A stretch of DNA of 64,000 nt from an uncultured Ruminococcus sp. (GTDB lineage Bacteria; Bacillota; Clostridia; Oscillospirales; Acutalibacteraceae). Shown here in pieces: positions 24,723 to 33,637 of this stretch; within the stretch, counting starts at the first letter, position 1, and each line of letters starts with the position of its first letter. Made by a program: the position numbers and the translations under genes. Under the pieces are notes generated by a model. It was not told where the DNA came from and did not search any database. It worked only from the letters and a program-made list of their open reading frames with translations. The DNA is taken from contig CADAYJ010000001.1 in the NCBI GenBank assembly GCA_902792115.1, forward strand, positions 23,214 through 87,213, given 5' to 3'.

Positions 24723-25573
24723 CGTCTTTCCAGCTCCTTGAAGCAGTCGCGCGCAAGCTGCTCCATGTCTTCCTTCTCAAAATGCGAGCCGTTCCAGAAC
24801 GTCTGCGCCGCAGCCGCCTGGTAAACGAGCATCGTCATTCCGGTGATCGCTTTTTTGCCGAGCGCTCTCGCCTTGCGGACGAGGAGCGTCTCGCTGGGAT
24901 TGTATACCGCGTCGAAAACGGCCTTCGCGCCGGAGATAACGATATCCGATACGGCGCAGGCGTCCGCGTTCGGAGCCATTCCGACAGGAGTCGCGTTTAC
25001 GAGCAGGTCGCACTCGCCGCTGTAATCCTCCGTGAGGAATACACTCGCTGTTCCCTCGCCGAAGCGCTCGTTTATCGACGCCGCAAAGTCTTCTGCGCCG
25101 CCGAGCGCAGCGCTGCATTCCAGGATATTGAGGCGGCAGCCCTGCTTCGCGCACGTATTCGCGAAGACTCTGCCTACGCCGCCGCAGCCGACTATCGTTA
25201 CGACGCTGCCCATCTCGATGCCTGCGCTTTCGAGCGCAGACGTAAAGCCGATGCCGTCCGTCGTGCAGCCCTTTGAGCGCGTTTTTCCGCCGCTTCTGTC
25301 GAACGCCACCGTATTGACGGAGCCGTAGAGCGCAGCCGTTTCGTCCGTCTCGTCGAGCAGCGGTATCACAGCCTGCTTGTGGGGAATAGTCGCGTTGAAG
25401 CCGTCCAGCTCCGAAAGCTCCGTTTTAAAGCGCTCCGAAAGCTCCCCGGGCGCGACGTCGAAAACGCCGTAGTCTCCGTCAATGCCGGAAAGCTCCATCA
25501 GGCGAGCGTGGATAAAGGGCGAGAGTGTGTGCCCGATCGGGTGGCCGATAACGCCGTAATGCTTTTTGCTCAT
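24719..25573 (-). CDS. aroE: Shikimate dehydrogenase
   Basis: 284 residues reducing 3-dehydroshikimate with NADPH. GVIGHPIGHTLSPFIHARLM is the N-terminal shikimate-binding motif, NATIPHKQAVIPLLDE holds the catalytic Lys, and VTIVGCGGVGRVFANTCA is the nucleotide loop. LVNATPVGMAPN follows near 190. It is the first aro gene in the train, 21 bp after the DUF3592-like gene. Confidence 0.95.
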   Translation of the reverse strand: MSKKHYGVIGHPIGHTLSPFIHARLMELSGIDGDYGVFDVAPGELSERFKTELSELDGFNATIPHKQAVIPLLDETDETAALYGSVNTVAFDRSGGKTRSKGCTTDGIGFTSALESAGIEMGSVVTIVGCGGVGRVFANTCAKQGCRLNILECSAALGGAEDFAASINERFGEGTASVFLTEDYSGECDLLVNATPVGMAPNADACAVSDIVISGAKAVFDAVYNPSETLLVRKARALGKKAITGMTMLVYQAAAAQTFWNGSHFEKEDMEQLARDCFKELERR

Positions 25574-25594
25574 ATCGTTAAACTCCTGTTTCAG

Positions 25595-26224
25595 TTATTT
25601 TGCAAGGAACCCCGCCGGCATACTGTAATCGGTGAAGTTGATCATAGGATCGGAGGGCTTGTACGTTACCTCTATAATGTCTCCGGGCGATATCGCGTGC
25701 GGATCGTAAATGTAGCACTCGCCGGTGTAGAGATTTCCGCTGTCCGGGACGGTGAATTCGTAGAAGACCTTGTAGCGGAACTTTCTGATCTCCAGCGTCG
25801 CGTTCTCCGTCTCCTCCGCAAGCTCCTCCGGCGATTTCAGGACGACCTCGCTGCCTGAGTATTTCTCAACGGGCGAGGGCGCTTTTTTGTCGGACAGCGC
25901 TATATCGGCTTTCGCCTTTTTATCGCCTGATTCATTAGTCGTGTCCTTTTTGACGTACCTCTTTATGTAGTACGCGACCTTTTCGACCGAGACTACCGTT
26001 CCGACCGTAGTCGTATACTGCTTGAACCGTTCGCTGACATTCTTCGGACGCCTCGTCTGGCGGTACTGGACGATCAGCAGGATTATCGCCACGATATTCG
26101 CAAGTATGACCATTGAGATCAGAACGATCGTAAGCACGTCGGTCATATGGGCGATCTCGGTAAGACGTTCCTGAGCTGCTGCGTCGATAGCCGTATCAAT
26201 AGCAGTATCTATAATATCTTCCAT
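25595..26224 (-). CDS. Membrane-anchored DUF3592-like protein
   Basis: 209 residues from ATG 26224 (GGAGTGAAAGGA upstream). One membrane segment at about 30-53 (VLTIVLISMVILANIVAIIL), then a basic stretch, a Lys/Asp/Ser-rich linker, and a C-terminal beta domain with RKFRYKVFYEFTVPDSG, YTGECYIYDP and GDIIEVTYKPSDP. That spacing is typical of DUF3592-type domains. It is the first gene after the strong leftward promoter at 26299-26327. Function unknown. A distant relative lies at 38220-38942. Confidence 0.75.
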   Translation of the reverse strand: MEDIIDTAIDTAIDAAAQERLTEIAHMTDVLTIVLISMVILANIVAIILLIVQYRQTRRPKNVSERFKQYTTTVGTVVSVEKVAYYIKRYVKKDTTNESGDKKAKADIALSDKKAPSPVEKYSGSEVVLKSPEELAEETENATLEIRKFRYKVFYEFTVPDSGNLYTGECYIYDPHAISPGDIIEVTYKPSDPMINFTDYSMPAGFLAK

Positions 26225-26298
26225 TCCTTTCACTCCTTTTCATATGGCGGATACGCGCCGCAGGCTGAGAACGCCGCCGAACCGTATCTATACATATT

Positions 26299-26327
26299 AT
26301 TATACACAATACGGAAAATCATGTCAA
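26299..26327 (-). promoter_or_regulatory. Consensus promoter of the aromatic biosynthesis gene train
   Basis: On the minus strand TTGACA (26327-26322), 17 bp, TATAAT (26304-26299), a perfect sigma-A pair. Initiation near 26292 leaves about 68 nt of leader before the first gene. From here to the terminator at 14738 all genes run leftward. Confidence 0.88.
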
Positions 26328-26504
26328 TACAAACGCTCCGTCAAAATACACATCAGGCATTATTTGTGGAACTCCGCTTTCCGGAGCAAAAATCCGGGCA
26401 CCTGTACACCTGTGGATTTTTTAATAAAACAGTGCTGATTTTATGCAATAAACCACTTTCGGAGAAAAAATTAACGGTTTTTTCAAAAAATTTCAAAAAT
26501 CATA

Positions 26505-26533
26505 TTGACAAATACGGCTTTTGCTAATAATAT
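26505..26533 (+). promoter_or_regulatory. Promoter of acpP
   Basis: TTGACA (26505-26510), 17 bp, TAATAT (26528-26533). The leader of about 105 nt carries two CGGCAAAAG copies and a CCCGC/GCGGG stem before the ribosome site. Confidence 0.8.
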
Positions 26534-26645
26534 TTTTATTAGCACTGTTCTATTGCTTTTACGGCAAAAGACCGTATCCGGCAAAAGCAGGCAATTCCCC
26601 GCGGCTTTGCGGCGGGATATCCGTGTCAACAAGGAGGGAACAATC

Positions 26646-26873
26646 ATGGTATTCGAGAAAATCAGAAAAATACTTGCCGAGCAGTTCAGCGAGGATGAGG
26701 ACTCAATCACAATGGCTACAGATCTTGCGGAGGATCTCGGCGCAGATTCTCTTGACCTGGCAGACGTTCTGATGGCTATCGAGGATGAATTTGAAGTTGA
26801 AGTCATGGACGAGGACATCGAGAACATCAAGACAGTCGGCGACATTGTTGAATACATCGAAAACAACCGATAA
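26646..26873 (+). CDS. acpP: Acyl carrier protein
   Basis: 75 residues from ATG 26646, after AAGGAGGGAAC; the open frame further upstream covers the promoter and is not coding. The phosphopantetheine serine is Ser35 in DLGADSLDLADV. The protein is very acidic, as expected, and ends with IVEYIENN. No fab genes are nearby, so the gene stands alone between its own promoter and terminator. Confidence 0.95.
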   Translation: MVFEKIRKILAEQFSEDEDSITMATDLAEDLGADSLDLADVLMAIEDEFEVEVMDEDIENIKTVGDIVEYIENNR

Positions 26874-26932
26874 GATCAGTTTGACAGCGCGCGTATATTT
26901 CGCGGTGTTTATCTGCAATTTTTAAAACCCTG

Positions 26933-26962
26933 CCGGAGCAAGCTCGCTCCGGTATTTTTTTT
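26933..26962 (+). terminator. Intrinsic terminator of acpP
   Basis: CCGGAGC (26933-26939) and GCTCCGG (26946-26952) enclose a 6-nt loop, followed by TATTTTTTTT. Confidence 0.9.
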
Positions 26963-27101
26963 GTTTGGTTGCTTATTACAAAAATTTCCGTGAAATTTTA
27001 TTCAAAATATTGATGAAAAAAATCCCGAAACCATGTATAATATAAATTGAACTCTTGCGGCGTTTTGCACGATCCGCAAATACCATCAAGGAGGATCAAT
27101 T

Positions 27102-29750
27102 ATGAAAAAAAGATTCATCAGCGCTTCCATCGCTGCGGCTCTCGCCTTTTCGGCGTTTGCCGGCACCGGCGCTCTCCCTGCGGCGGCAGAGTCCGACTAC
27201 GGTCTGCCTGCCAAAACGACCGACGGCGTAATGCTCCACGCATTCGACTGGTCGTACAACACGATCAAGGAAAACCTGCCCGATATCGCGGCGGCAGGGT
27301 ACACAGCCGTTCAGACCTCCCCCGTCCAGCAGCCCAAGGACTTCGGCAACTCGAAGGACACGAGCGGTCAGTGGTGGAAGCTCTATCAGCCGCTTTCCTT
27401 CTCCGTCGCCGAAAAGAGCTGGCTCGGCACGAAGGACGAGCTGACGGCGCTCTGCACCGAGGCTGACAAGTACGGCATCAAGATCATCTGCGACATCGTC
27501 TCCAACCACATGGCGAACAAGGACGATCAGTTCTACAACACGTACTGCGAGGATATCAAGACGTACGAGCCGGAGATCTACGCAAACACAGACAAGTATT
27601 TCCACCAGCTGGAGCGCGATCCGCTCGACAGCAAGTTACAGTACATCGTTCAAGGCTCTCTGAGCAAGCTGCCCGACCTCAAAACTGGCGACGAATTCGT
27701 TCAGAGCAGAGTTATCTCCCTCCTGGATGAGTGCATCGACTGCGGCGTTGACGGCTTCCGCTTCGACGCGGCAAAGCACATCGAGACTCCTGCCGACGGC
27801 GACTACGCCTCCGACTTCTGGCCGAACGTGATCGGCGCAGCGACTCAGTACGCCGAGAGCAAGGGCACAGACCTCTTCTGCTACGGCGAGGTGCTCAACA
27901 CGCCCGGCGAGAACAGAAAGACGACCGACTACACGAAGTATCTCCATCTGACGGACAACAAGGCCGGCGACGCAACGCTCGTATGCGTTATGGCGAAGAA
28001 GCCGGAGAAGGTCGCTCAGGCGCAGGGCTACTCCTACTCCTACGACGATCCTTCAAACTTCGTCCTCTGGGCTGAGTCTCACGACACGTACATGGGCGAC
28101 TCCGGCTCCGCAGGACTCAAGAACACAGCCTCCGCTTCCAACGAGGACATCGCGAAGGCGTGGGCGATTATCGCAGCGAGAGCAAAGTCTCAGTCTCTCT
28201 TCTTCGCGCGCCCCGACACGCTCATGGGCAACGCCGGCGATCCCTCCTGGAAAAGCTCCGTCGTCTGCGAGATCAACAAGTTCCACAACAAGTACGTCGG
28301 CACAGACGACGCCGTTCTCAACAATGAAACGACGGTAGCCGTTCAGCGCGGCGACAGCGGTATCGTTATCGTAAACCTCGGCGAATCGTCCGACATCTCC
28401 CTCGCGACGAACGCAATGAAGGACGGCACATACACCGACGCCGTTACAGGCGCTCAGTTCACCGTTGCAAACGGCACGATCACCGGCAAGGTCGGCGACA
28501 CGGGCATCGCCGTTGTATACGAGGGCGCTGTCGCAACTCCGAGAGTTATCTTCTCCTCCGAGAACACCTCCTTCAAGACGGACACCTTCAAGGTGACTCT
28601 CACGCTTGAAAACGCCGAGAGCGGTACATATCAGATCGACGGCGGCAATACTGTTTCATTCACAGGAACAAAGGACGTCGTTATCGGTGAGGGCGTTGAT
28701 CCGGGCAAGGAGATCACTGTAAAGGCTACGGCGACGCAGGGAACAAACACGACGGAGACAACTCATGTCTACACAAAGGCTGTTGTCGATCACTCCGGCG
28801 TATTCGTTTACTTCGACAACTCGAAGAAAAACTTCGCTCAGCCGAATGTATACGCATTCTACGAGGAAAAGAAGGACGACGGCACAAAGGAGCTTATCGC
28901 TCAGAACGGCGGCTGGCCGGGCGTTCCGATGGACAAGGACGAGAAGACAGGTCTCTGGGTTTATGAGGTACCGTCCGACATTCCCGTCGGCAAGGGCTAC
29001 GTTATCATTCTCGACGGCACGAATTCCGACCTCAAGACGAAGGATCTCGCGCTGAAGACGAATGTCTCCATCTTCTCCGACGACAAGAACAGACTCGTTG
29101 AGTTCGATCCCGAGACGTACGATCCTACGAAGCCCACCGAGCCGGACAAGCCCGAGGGCGAAAAGCTGATCTACGGCGACCTCAACAACGACAAGGTTAT
29201 CGCCTCCGACGACGCGCTCGATCTTCTCCGCTACATAACGGGCATCACAACGACGCTCACGGACGCTCAGATGGCGCAGGCAGACGTTGACGGCGATAAG
29301 GAGATCATCGCGAACGACTCGCTGCTTATCCTCAGATATTCCGTCGGCTTCAAGGACGAGGGCTGCCTCTGCGGCACGGAGTTCACATTCGGCGGCAAGA
29401 CGCCGGACAATCCGACTCCCGCTCCGGGCGGCGACGTATTCTACGTTGTCAACAGCGCAGGCTGGGTATTTGACGACGGCTGCAAGATCTGGATCGTAAA
29501 CGACGATACGAACGAGGCGATCGAGACGACGAAGCAGGATCCCGAAAACGACAGCTCCGAGTATTCATACGCAGAGCTTCCGTCTAACTGGAAGAGCATC
29601 ACGCTGTACAGAACGGACTGGAGCGCCTCCGACGTAAGCGGCGCATACAACACATGGAAGTGCGGTGCGATCCCCGAGGGCAAGAACGCCTTCCGCATCA
29701 GCTCCAGCGAAACAAAGACTAAGTTTATCAGCTTCACACCGGACGCATAA
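27102..29750 (+). CDS. Secreted GH13 alpha-amylase with CBM-like modules and dockerin
   Basis: 882 residues, strong site AAGGAGGATC. Signal peptide 1-29 (AAA before ES). The catalytic GH13 domain (about 38-465, AmyE-like) has nucleophile Asp222 in DGFRFDAAKH, acid/base Glu263 in CYGEVL and Asp328 in AESHD. A Fn3/CHB-like module follows (about 478-560), a starch-binding-like module (about 564-650), a type I dockerin (about 689-753: GDLNNDKVIASDDALDLL and ADVDGDKEIIANDSLLIL), and a second carbohydrate-binding-like module to the end. It cleaves starch outside the cell, and the dockerin implies docking to a cohesin scaffold, as in amylosomes. No cohesin gene is in the window. Confidence 0.92.
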   Translation: MKKRFISASIAAALAFSAFAGTGALPAAAESDYGLPAKTTDGVMLHAFDWSYNTIKENLPDIAAAGYTAVQTSPVQQPKDFGNSKDTSGQWWKLYQPLSFSVAEKSWLGTKDELTALCTEADKYGIKIICDIVSNHMANKDDQFYNTYCEDIKTYEPEIYANTDKYFHQLERDPLDSKLQYIVQGSLSKLPDLKTGDEFVQSRVISLLDECIDCGVDGFRFDAAKHIETPADGDYASDFWPNVIGAATQYAESKGTDLFCYGEVLNTPGENRKTTDYTKYLHLTDNKAGDATLVCVMAKKPEKVAQAQGYSYSYDDPSNFVLWAESHDTYMGDSGSAGLKNTASASNEDIAKAWAIIAARAKSQSLFFARPDTLMGNAGDPSWKSSVVCEINKFHNKYVGTDDAVLNNETTVAVQRGDSGIVIVNLGESSDISLATNAMKDGTYTDAVTGAQFTVANGTITGKVGDTGIAVVYEGAVATPRVIFSSENTSFKTDTFKVTLTLENAESGTYQIDGGNTVSFTGTKDVVIGEGVDPGKEITVKATATQGTNTTETTHVYTKAVVDHSGVFVYFDNSKKNFAQPNVYAFYEEKKDDGTKELIAQNGGWPGVPMDKDEKTGLWVYEVPSDIPVGKGYVIILDGTNSDLKTKDLALKTNVSIFSDDKNRLVEFDPETYDPTKPTEPDKPEGEKLIYGDLNNDKVIASDDALDLLRYITGITTTLTDAQMAQADVDGDKEIIANDSLLILRYSVGFKDEGCLCGTEFTFGGKTPDNPTPAPGGDVFYVVNSAGWVFDDGCKIWIVNDDTNEAIETTKQDPENDSSEYSYAELPSNWKSITLYRTDWSASDVSGAYNTWKCGAIPEGKNAFRISSSETKTKFISFTPDA

Positions 29751-29771
29751 TATCGGCGAAGAAGCATAGCA

Positions 29772-29805
29772 AACCCCCTCTTTCGTTTGGAAGAGGGGGT
29801 TTTTG
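29772..29805 (+). terminator. Terminator of the amylase gene
   Basis: AACCCCCTCTT (29772-29782) pairs perfectly with AAGAGGGGGTT (29791-29801), then TTTG. Confidence 0.9.
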
Positions 29806-29912
29806 AATACTTATCGAGCTGCGGGCAAAGCGAAGCAAATTCGCGAGCGCCGAGGGAGAGTAAGAGATCGAGGCAATCTTTCCGGCGGCTGAGCGGCCAC
29901 GGGCAGTACGCA

Positions 29913-29944
29913 CACAGAGTTTAATGGAAATCGTAAACTCTGTG
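29913..29944. repeat. Perfect 11-bp inverted repeat
   Basis: CACAGAGTTTA (29913-29923) and TAAACTCTGTG (29934-29944) flank a 10-nt loop. No T run follows on either side. It lies between the amylase terminator and the 3' end of the ger fusion gene. The remaining sequence 29806-30001 shows no gene I can support. Confidence 0.6.
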
Positions 29945-30001
29945 CCTGCGCCATACCGTATCCCTAAGGACGGTCTGAGGTGGCTTCGCCGCAGCACCTC
30001 G

Positions 30002-32068
30002 TCATCTGAGCGCCTTTGCCTGCGTTACCTCGCATTTTGCCGTCACGGTGACGTCTGCGCCGCGCAGCAAATCTTCGTAGCCTCCGTTTACGGCGGCCCG
30101 AGTCTCCTTCGCTGTGAGCGACCGGCCGGCTTCGTAGATATCGCACCCGGAGCCGTTGATAACTGATCTCGCGGAGGCTTCGAGACGGTCTGTCAGCTCC
30201 CCTGAAAAGAGCGCGGAAAGCTCCCCGTTCGTCAAGCCGTCGTTTTCGAGAGCGCTGAGGCGAATATCGCATTGCAGCTCGACGTGCGCCCTTTCGCCGC
30301 CCGGTGTGACCGTCCCTTTCGCCTTGCACCGCACGACCTCGCAGGAACAGTTCCCTGCGCGCACGACCGCCTCGCTGTCAAGCCCTGTCAGAAGGCAATA
30401 TGCCAGATAATCCTCATCTGAAAGCATATTTACACGCCCCGGCGGCAGGTACGCGACTGTCGAGAGGCGGATATCACCCTCGCACATCCCGAGGACGGCG
30501 GCGCACGGCGTATCGGTCGGGCTTTGGAGCGAGTTGATGAAGCGCAGCAGAGTGAATCGGTCGTCGTCCGATCCGGAGGGCGATATCGCCGTCAGGTGGT
30601 CGATAGGAACGAGCTTGCCGTCATTCTTCGCCGTCAGCAGTTGAAGCGCCGTCGTCTCGCTGAGGTAAAATCTGGCCGTGGGGCGAACCTCGCTGTATTT
30701 CAAAAAGTACGTGAGAGCCGGGTATAGATCGTCACGTGCAGTCTCGCTGCCGATTATGAACGCCGATGTCTGCCCGAAAAACGGCTCGCTTCCGGTGCTG
30801 TCCTTAAGCCGCCCGAGCGCCTCGCTCACGCTGCCGCCTATAACGGAGACAGCCTTGTTCTCCTGCTTGTCGCCGTCCGAGTAATTGTCGAGATACTGGA
30901 CAGTGACGAGGTATTGTCCGCTGCTTTTGTCGATACCCACGCCCTTGACGATCATTCTGTCCTGGAGCTGCACCTTCTCACAGCCGCCAAGAGTGAACGC
31001 AGCAAGCGAGACGGCAAGCAGCAGCGCCGCGAGCCGCGCCGGTCTTCCCGTGGAGATTCGGCGAATAAGCGGTATCACAAACAGCGCGAGAGCCACCGCC
31101 GAGAGCGTCAGCCACGGGCTGAGAATCACGCGCCTGCAAGCGTCAAAGCGCAGAGAAAGATACGCGCAGCCGCCTGCAAGCGCCGCGCCTGCCGCCGTGA
31201 GAACGTCCGCTATCCGCTCGCCGCTGCGCCGCTTGAAAAGCTCGCGTGACGAGCAGAACAGCAGCGACATCAGCAAAAACGCGCCCCAGTTCCTCGCGCA
31301 GAGGAAGAGGACGTCGAGCCGCTTTACCGCGCCGACTCCGACTGCCTGAGCAGCCGTGTAGAAGGGGAAATCGGTAAGCAGCGAGGCTCTGCCGATCGCC
31401 GAAAGCGAAAGCAAGGAAAGCAGCGCCGCAAACGCAGGAGCCGCGATGCAGCCGAGTGCAAGTGATACGCGGCTGCTTTTTTCGCTGTAAGCCTCCGGAA
31501 AAGCGAAGACGGCGGCAAGCGGCGTAAGCTGCGAGGCGGTAAGAGCCGCGCTTCTGAGAAGCGGCGCGGCTGTGATCGTCTGCCCCGACAGCCCGTAAGA
31601 TGAATGACAAGAGAGAAGGACGCAGCCTGTCACTCCGACGACAGCGCTCGCCGCAAAAAGGACGCAGGCGCATCTCCCGACAGCGCTTATCCCACGGCGC
31701 GCCGCCGAGAGCGAAACGGCGAGCAGCGCCGCGACGAAGCCCGCGAACCGAAGGCTCATGTGTGTAAACGTGCCGAGAAAGAGCGCGAATTCAGAAAGGC
31801 GCGCCGCCGCAAGGAGCATCAGGCAGACGGCGAGCGGAACGCCCTCAGGAGAGAATGAGCGATCCTTTTCCGCCGAGTCTGCGTCACACCCCGGCGCGAA
31901 GAACACCGCGAGAACGCCTGCTGCAGCGGCAGCCGTCTGAGCCGCCGCAAACGAAAGAAGATCGGGCACTGATGCGGAAAAACGCGAGTAAAGAGCGGCG
32001 CAAAAAACGCCGCAGACCGTCAACAGGGAGAATAAGCCGAACGCCGGCAGTTTCCTGCCTTTTTCCAT
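30002..32068 (-). CDS. Spore germination GerB-GerC fusion protein
   Basis: 688 residues. The first ~345 form about ten membrane helices of a GerAB/GerKB-type permease. Then LAALLLAVSLAAFTLGGCEK is a lipobox-like segment with Cys363, followed by a GerC-type domain: MIVKGVGIDKSSGQYLVTVQ, FFGQTSAFIIGSE and ARFYLSETTALQLL. In known germinant receptors the B and C subunits are separate proteins; here one frame spans both, with no ATG or ribosome site at the junction. It would sit in the spore inner membrane and help sense nutrients. It starts next to the gerA stop (shared base). Confidence 0.85.
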   Translation of the reverse strand: MEKGRKLPAFGLFSLLTVCGVFCAALYSRFSASVPDLLSFAAAQTAAAAAGVLAVFFAPGCDADSAEKDRSFSPEGVPLAVCLMLLAAARLSEFALFLGTFTHMSLRFAGFVAALLAVSLSAARRGISAVGRCACVLFAASAVVGVTGCVLLSCHSSYGLSGQTITAAPLLRSAALTASQLTPLAAVFAFPEAYSEKSSRVSLALGCIAAPAFAALLSLLSLSAIGRASLLTDFPFYTAAQAVGVGAVKRLDVLFLCARNWGAFLLMSLLFCSSRELFKRRSGERIADVLTAAGAALAGGCAYLSLRFDACRRVILSPWLTLSAVALALFVIPLIRRISTGRPARLAALLLAVSLAAFTLGGCEKVQLQDRMIVKGVGIDKSSGQYLVTVQYLDNYSDGDKQENKAVSVIGGSVSEALGRLKDSTGSEPFFGQTSAFIIGSETARDDLYPALTYFLKYSEVRPTARFYLSETTALQLLTAKNDGKLVPIDHLTAISPSGSDDDRFTLLRFINSLQSPTDTPCAAVLGMCEGDIRLSTVAYLPPGRVNMLSDEDYLAYCLLTGLDSEAVVRAGNCSCEVVRCKAKGTVTPGGERAHVELQCDIRLSALENDGLTNGELSALFSGELTDRLEASARSVINGSGCDIYEAGRSLTAKETRAAVNGGYEDLLRGADVTVTAKCEVTQAKALR

Positions 32069-33531
32069 TACGCCTCACCTCCGGCAACAAATTTGCGCCG
32101 CGCAAGCACGCGCCACGGCGCCCGCACGAGGACGTCACGAAAGCCCGACGGCTCCGCAGGCGCGACCGGAAGCATGAAGGGCACGCCGAAGCTCTCCTTC
32201 GCGCAGAGGTCGGCGATCATCGCGCAGAACATCAGCACGATCCCCCATATGCCCCACATACCGCCGAAGAGTATGAAAAGAAAGCGCAGCGCGGCGATCG
32301 GCGCGTACAAGTCCGGTATGACGTATGAGCAGATAACAGTCAGCGCAACGATCATCAGCGTCGGAGCGCCGATAAAGCCGGAGCTTACGGCAGTGTCTCC
32401 GATCACGAGTCCGCCGATTATGCTGACGGCGTGACCGAGCGTTTTCGGCAGCCGCAGACCTGCCTCGCGCATAATCTCGTAGATGAACGTAAACAGGAGC
32501 ACCTCCGAGAATGCGGAAAATGGAGTTTTTGAGATTGACGTTGTGACGCGCGTCAGAAGCTGGCTCGGAAAGAATTCAGGGCTGTAGCTTGCAAGCGCGA
32601 CGTACAGCCCCGGAAGCGTTACGGAGATGAGGAAAGCCGCGTATTTCAGCCATCGCGTCATAGTTGCGAAGTACGGGCGGTCGGAGTAGTCGTCGAGCGT
32701 GGAGAAATTCTCCGTCATAAGGTGCGGAACGATAAGCACGCTCGGAGTGCCGTCGCAGATAACGGCGATCTTACCCTCGCAGAGCTTCGCGCAGGCTGTG
32801 TCGGGGCGCTCCGTCACGCCCACGCCGTTAAAGAGCGACGAACCGCCGTCCTCAAGGTACTCTACAAGGCAGCCTGCCGTATAAACGGCTTCAAGCCCGG
32901 CGCTTTGCAGCCGCTGCCTTGCAAGCTCCACAAGCTGCTGCGGCGCAGTATCTCTCAGGTAGCAGAGGCAAACGTCCGTCATGCCGACCTGCATCGGCTC
33001 GAAGACGAGCGCGCCCGTTTTCAGCCGCCGCCTGATGAGCGCCTGATTGAGCTTGATCGGCTCGGTAAAGCCCTCTCTGCTGCCGCGCTGAAGCACCTCC
33101 GTCTGCGGCTCGTCTATCCCACGGAAGGCATAACCCTGAACGCCGACGGCTGCCGCCTTCCTGCTTCCCGATACGAAGACGAGTGCAAAGCCCGACATAA
33201 TTAGCCGCGCCGCTTCGCCGAGAGTCGTCACGGTCTTTACGTCACAGCACGTTATCATGCTGCGAAAAAGCTGAGTGTAGACGTCACTCTCGTGCTGCGT
33301 CGGCACGTATTCGGCGATCCTGTTTATAACGGATACGGTCATAAGCTCCTTGTCGCACAGCCCCTCCATAGACGCGACGAGAACGGATCTTTCGCCTTGA
33401 TGCGTTCTGACGCTCATGTTTTTCAAAGTGAGGTCGCACGAGCCGCCGAAAAGCTCCCTCAGGCGCGCCGCCTCCTCGTTCGGGCTGCCGGAGATCTCCG
33501 CGCTCTCCGTCGCACTGCTGTTGTTTTTCAA
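32068..33531 (-). CDS. Spore germination protein GerA family
   Basis: 487 residues from TTG 33531, preceded by GAGGTGAT; the open frame continues upstream to 34614 but there it lies antisense to the DUF421 and DUF4363 genes and reads as low-quality sequence. The N-terminal soluble domain (about 1-240) has LKTGALVFEPMQVGMTDVCL and YLEDGGSSLFNGVG. Helices follow, with FPSQLLTRVTTSISKTPFSA and HAVSIIGGLVIGDTAVSSGF, the classic GerA signatures. It forms an operon with the GerB-GerC fusion. Confidence 0.9.
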   Translation of the reverse strand: MKNNSSATESAEISGSPNEEAARLRELFGGSCDLTLKNMSVRTHQGERSVLVASMEGLCDKELMTVSVINRIAEYVPTQHESDVYTQLFRSMITCCDVKTVTTLGEAARLIMSGFALVFVSGSRKAAAVGVQGYAFRGIDEPQTEVLQRGSREGFTEPIKLNQALIRRRLKTGALVFEPMQVGMTDVCLCYLRDTAPQQLVELARQRLQSAGLEAVYTAGCLVEYLEDGGSSLFNGVGVTERPDTACAKLCEGKIAVICDGTPSVLIVPHLMTENFSTLDDYSDRPYFATMTRWLKYAAFLISVTLPGLYVALASYSPEFFPSQLLTRVTTSISKTPFSAFSEVLLFTFIYEIMREAGLRLPKTLGHAVSIIGGLVIGDTAVSSGFIGAPTLMIVALTVICSYVIPDLYAPIAALRFLFILFGGMWGIWGIVLMFCAMIADLCAKESFGVPFMLPVAPAEPSGFRDVLVRAPWRVLARRKFVAGGEA

Positions 33532-33583
33532 AAATATCACCTCGCATACGGCGGTAGCATTTCCGAAAAAGGGCATAAATATA

Positions 33584-33604
33584 CGCCGATAACGAATATC
33601 GGCG
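33584..33604. promoter_or_regulatory. Palindrome between divergent gerA and DUF421 genes
   Basis: CGCCGATA (33584-33591) and TATCGGCG (33597-33604) with a 5-nt centre, in the 106-bp divergent spacer. It may be an operator, but no regulator is identified. Confidence 0.4.
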
Positions 33605-33637
33605 GTAAAAGCGAGGATAATATAAGCGGTGATAAAT

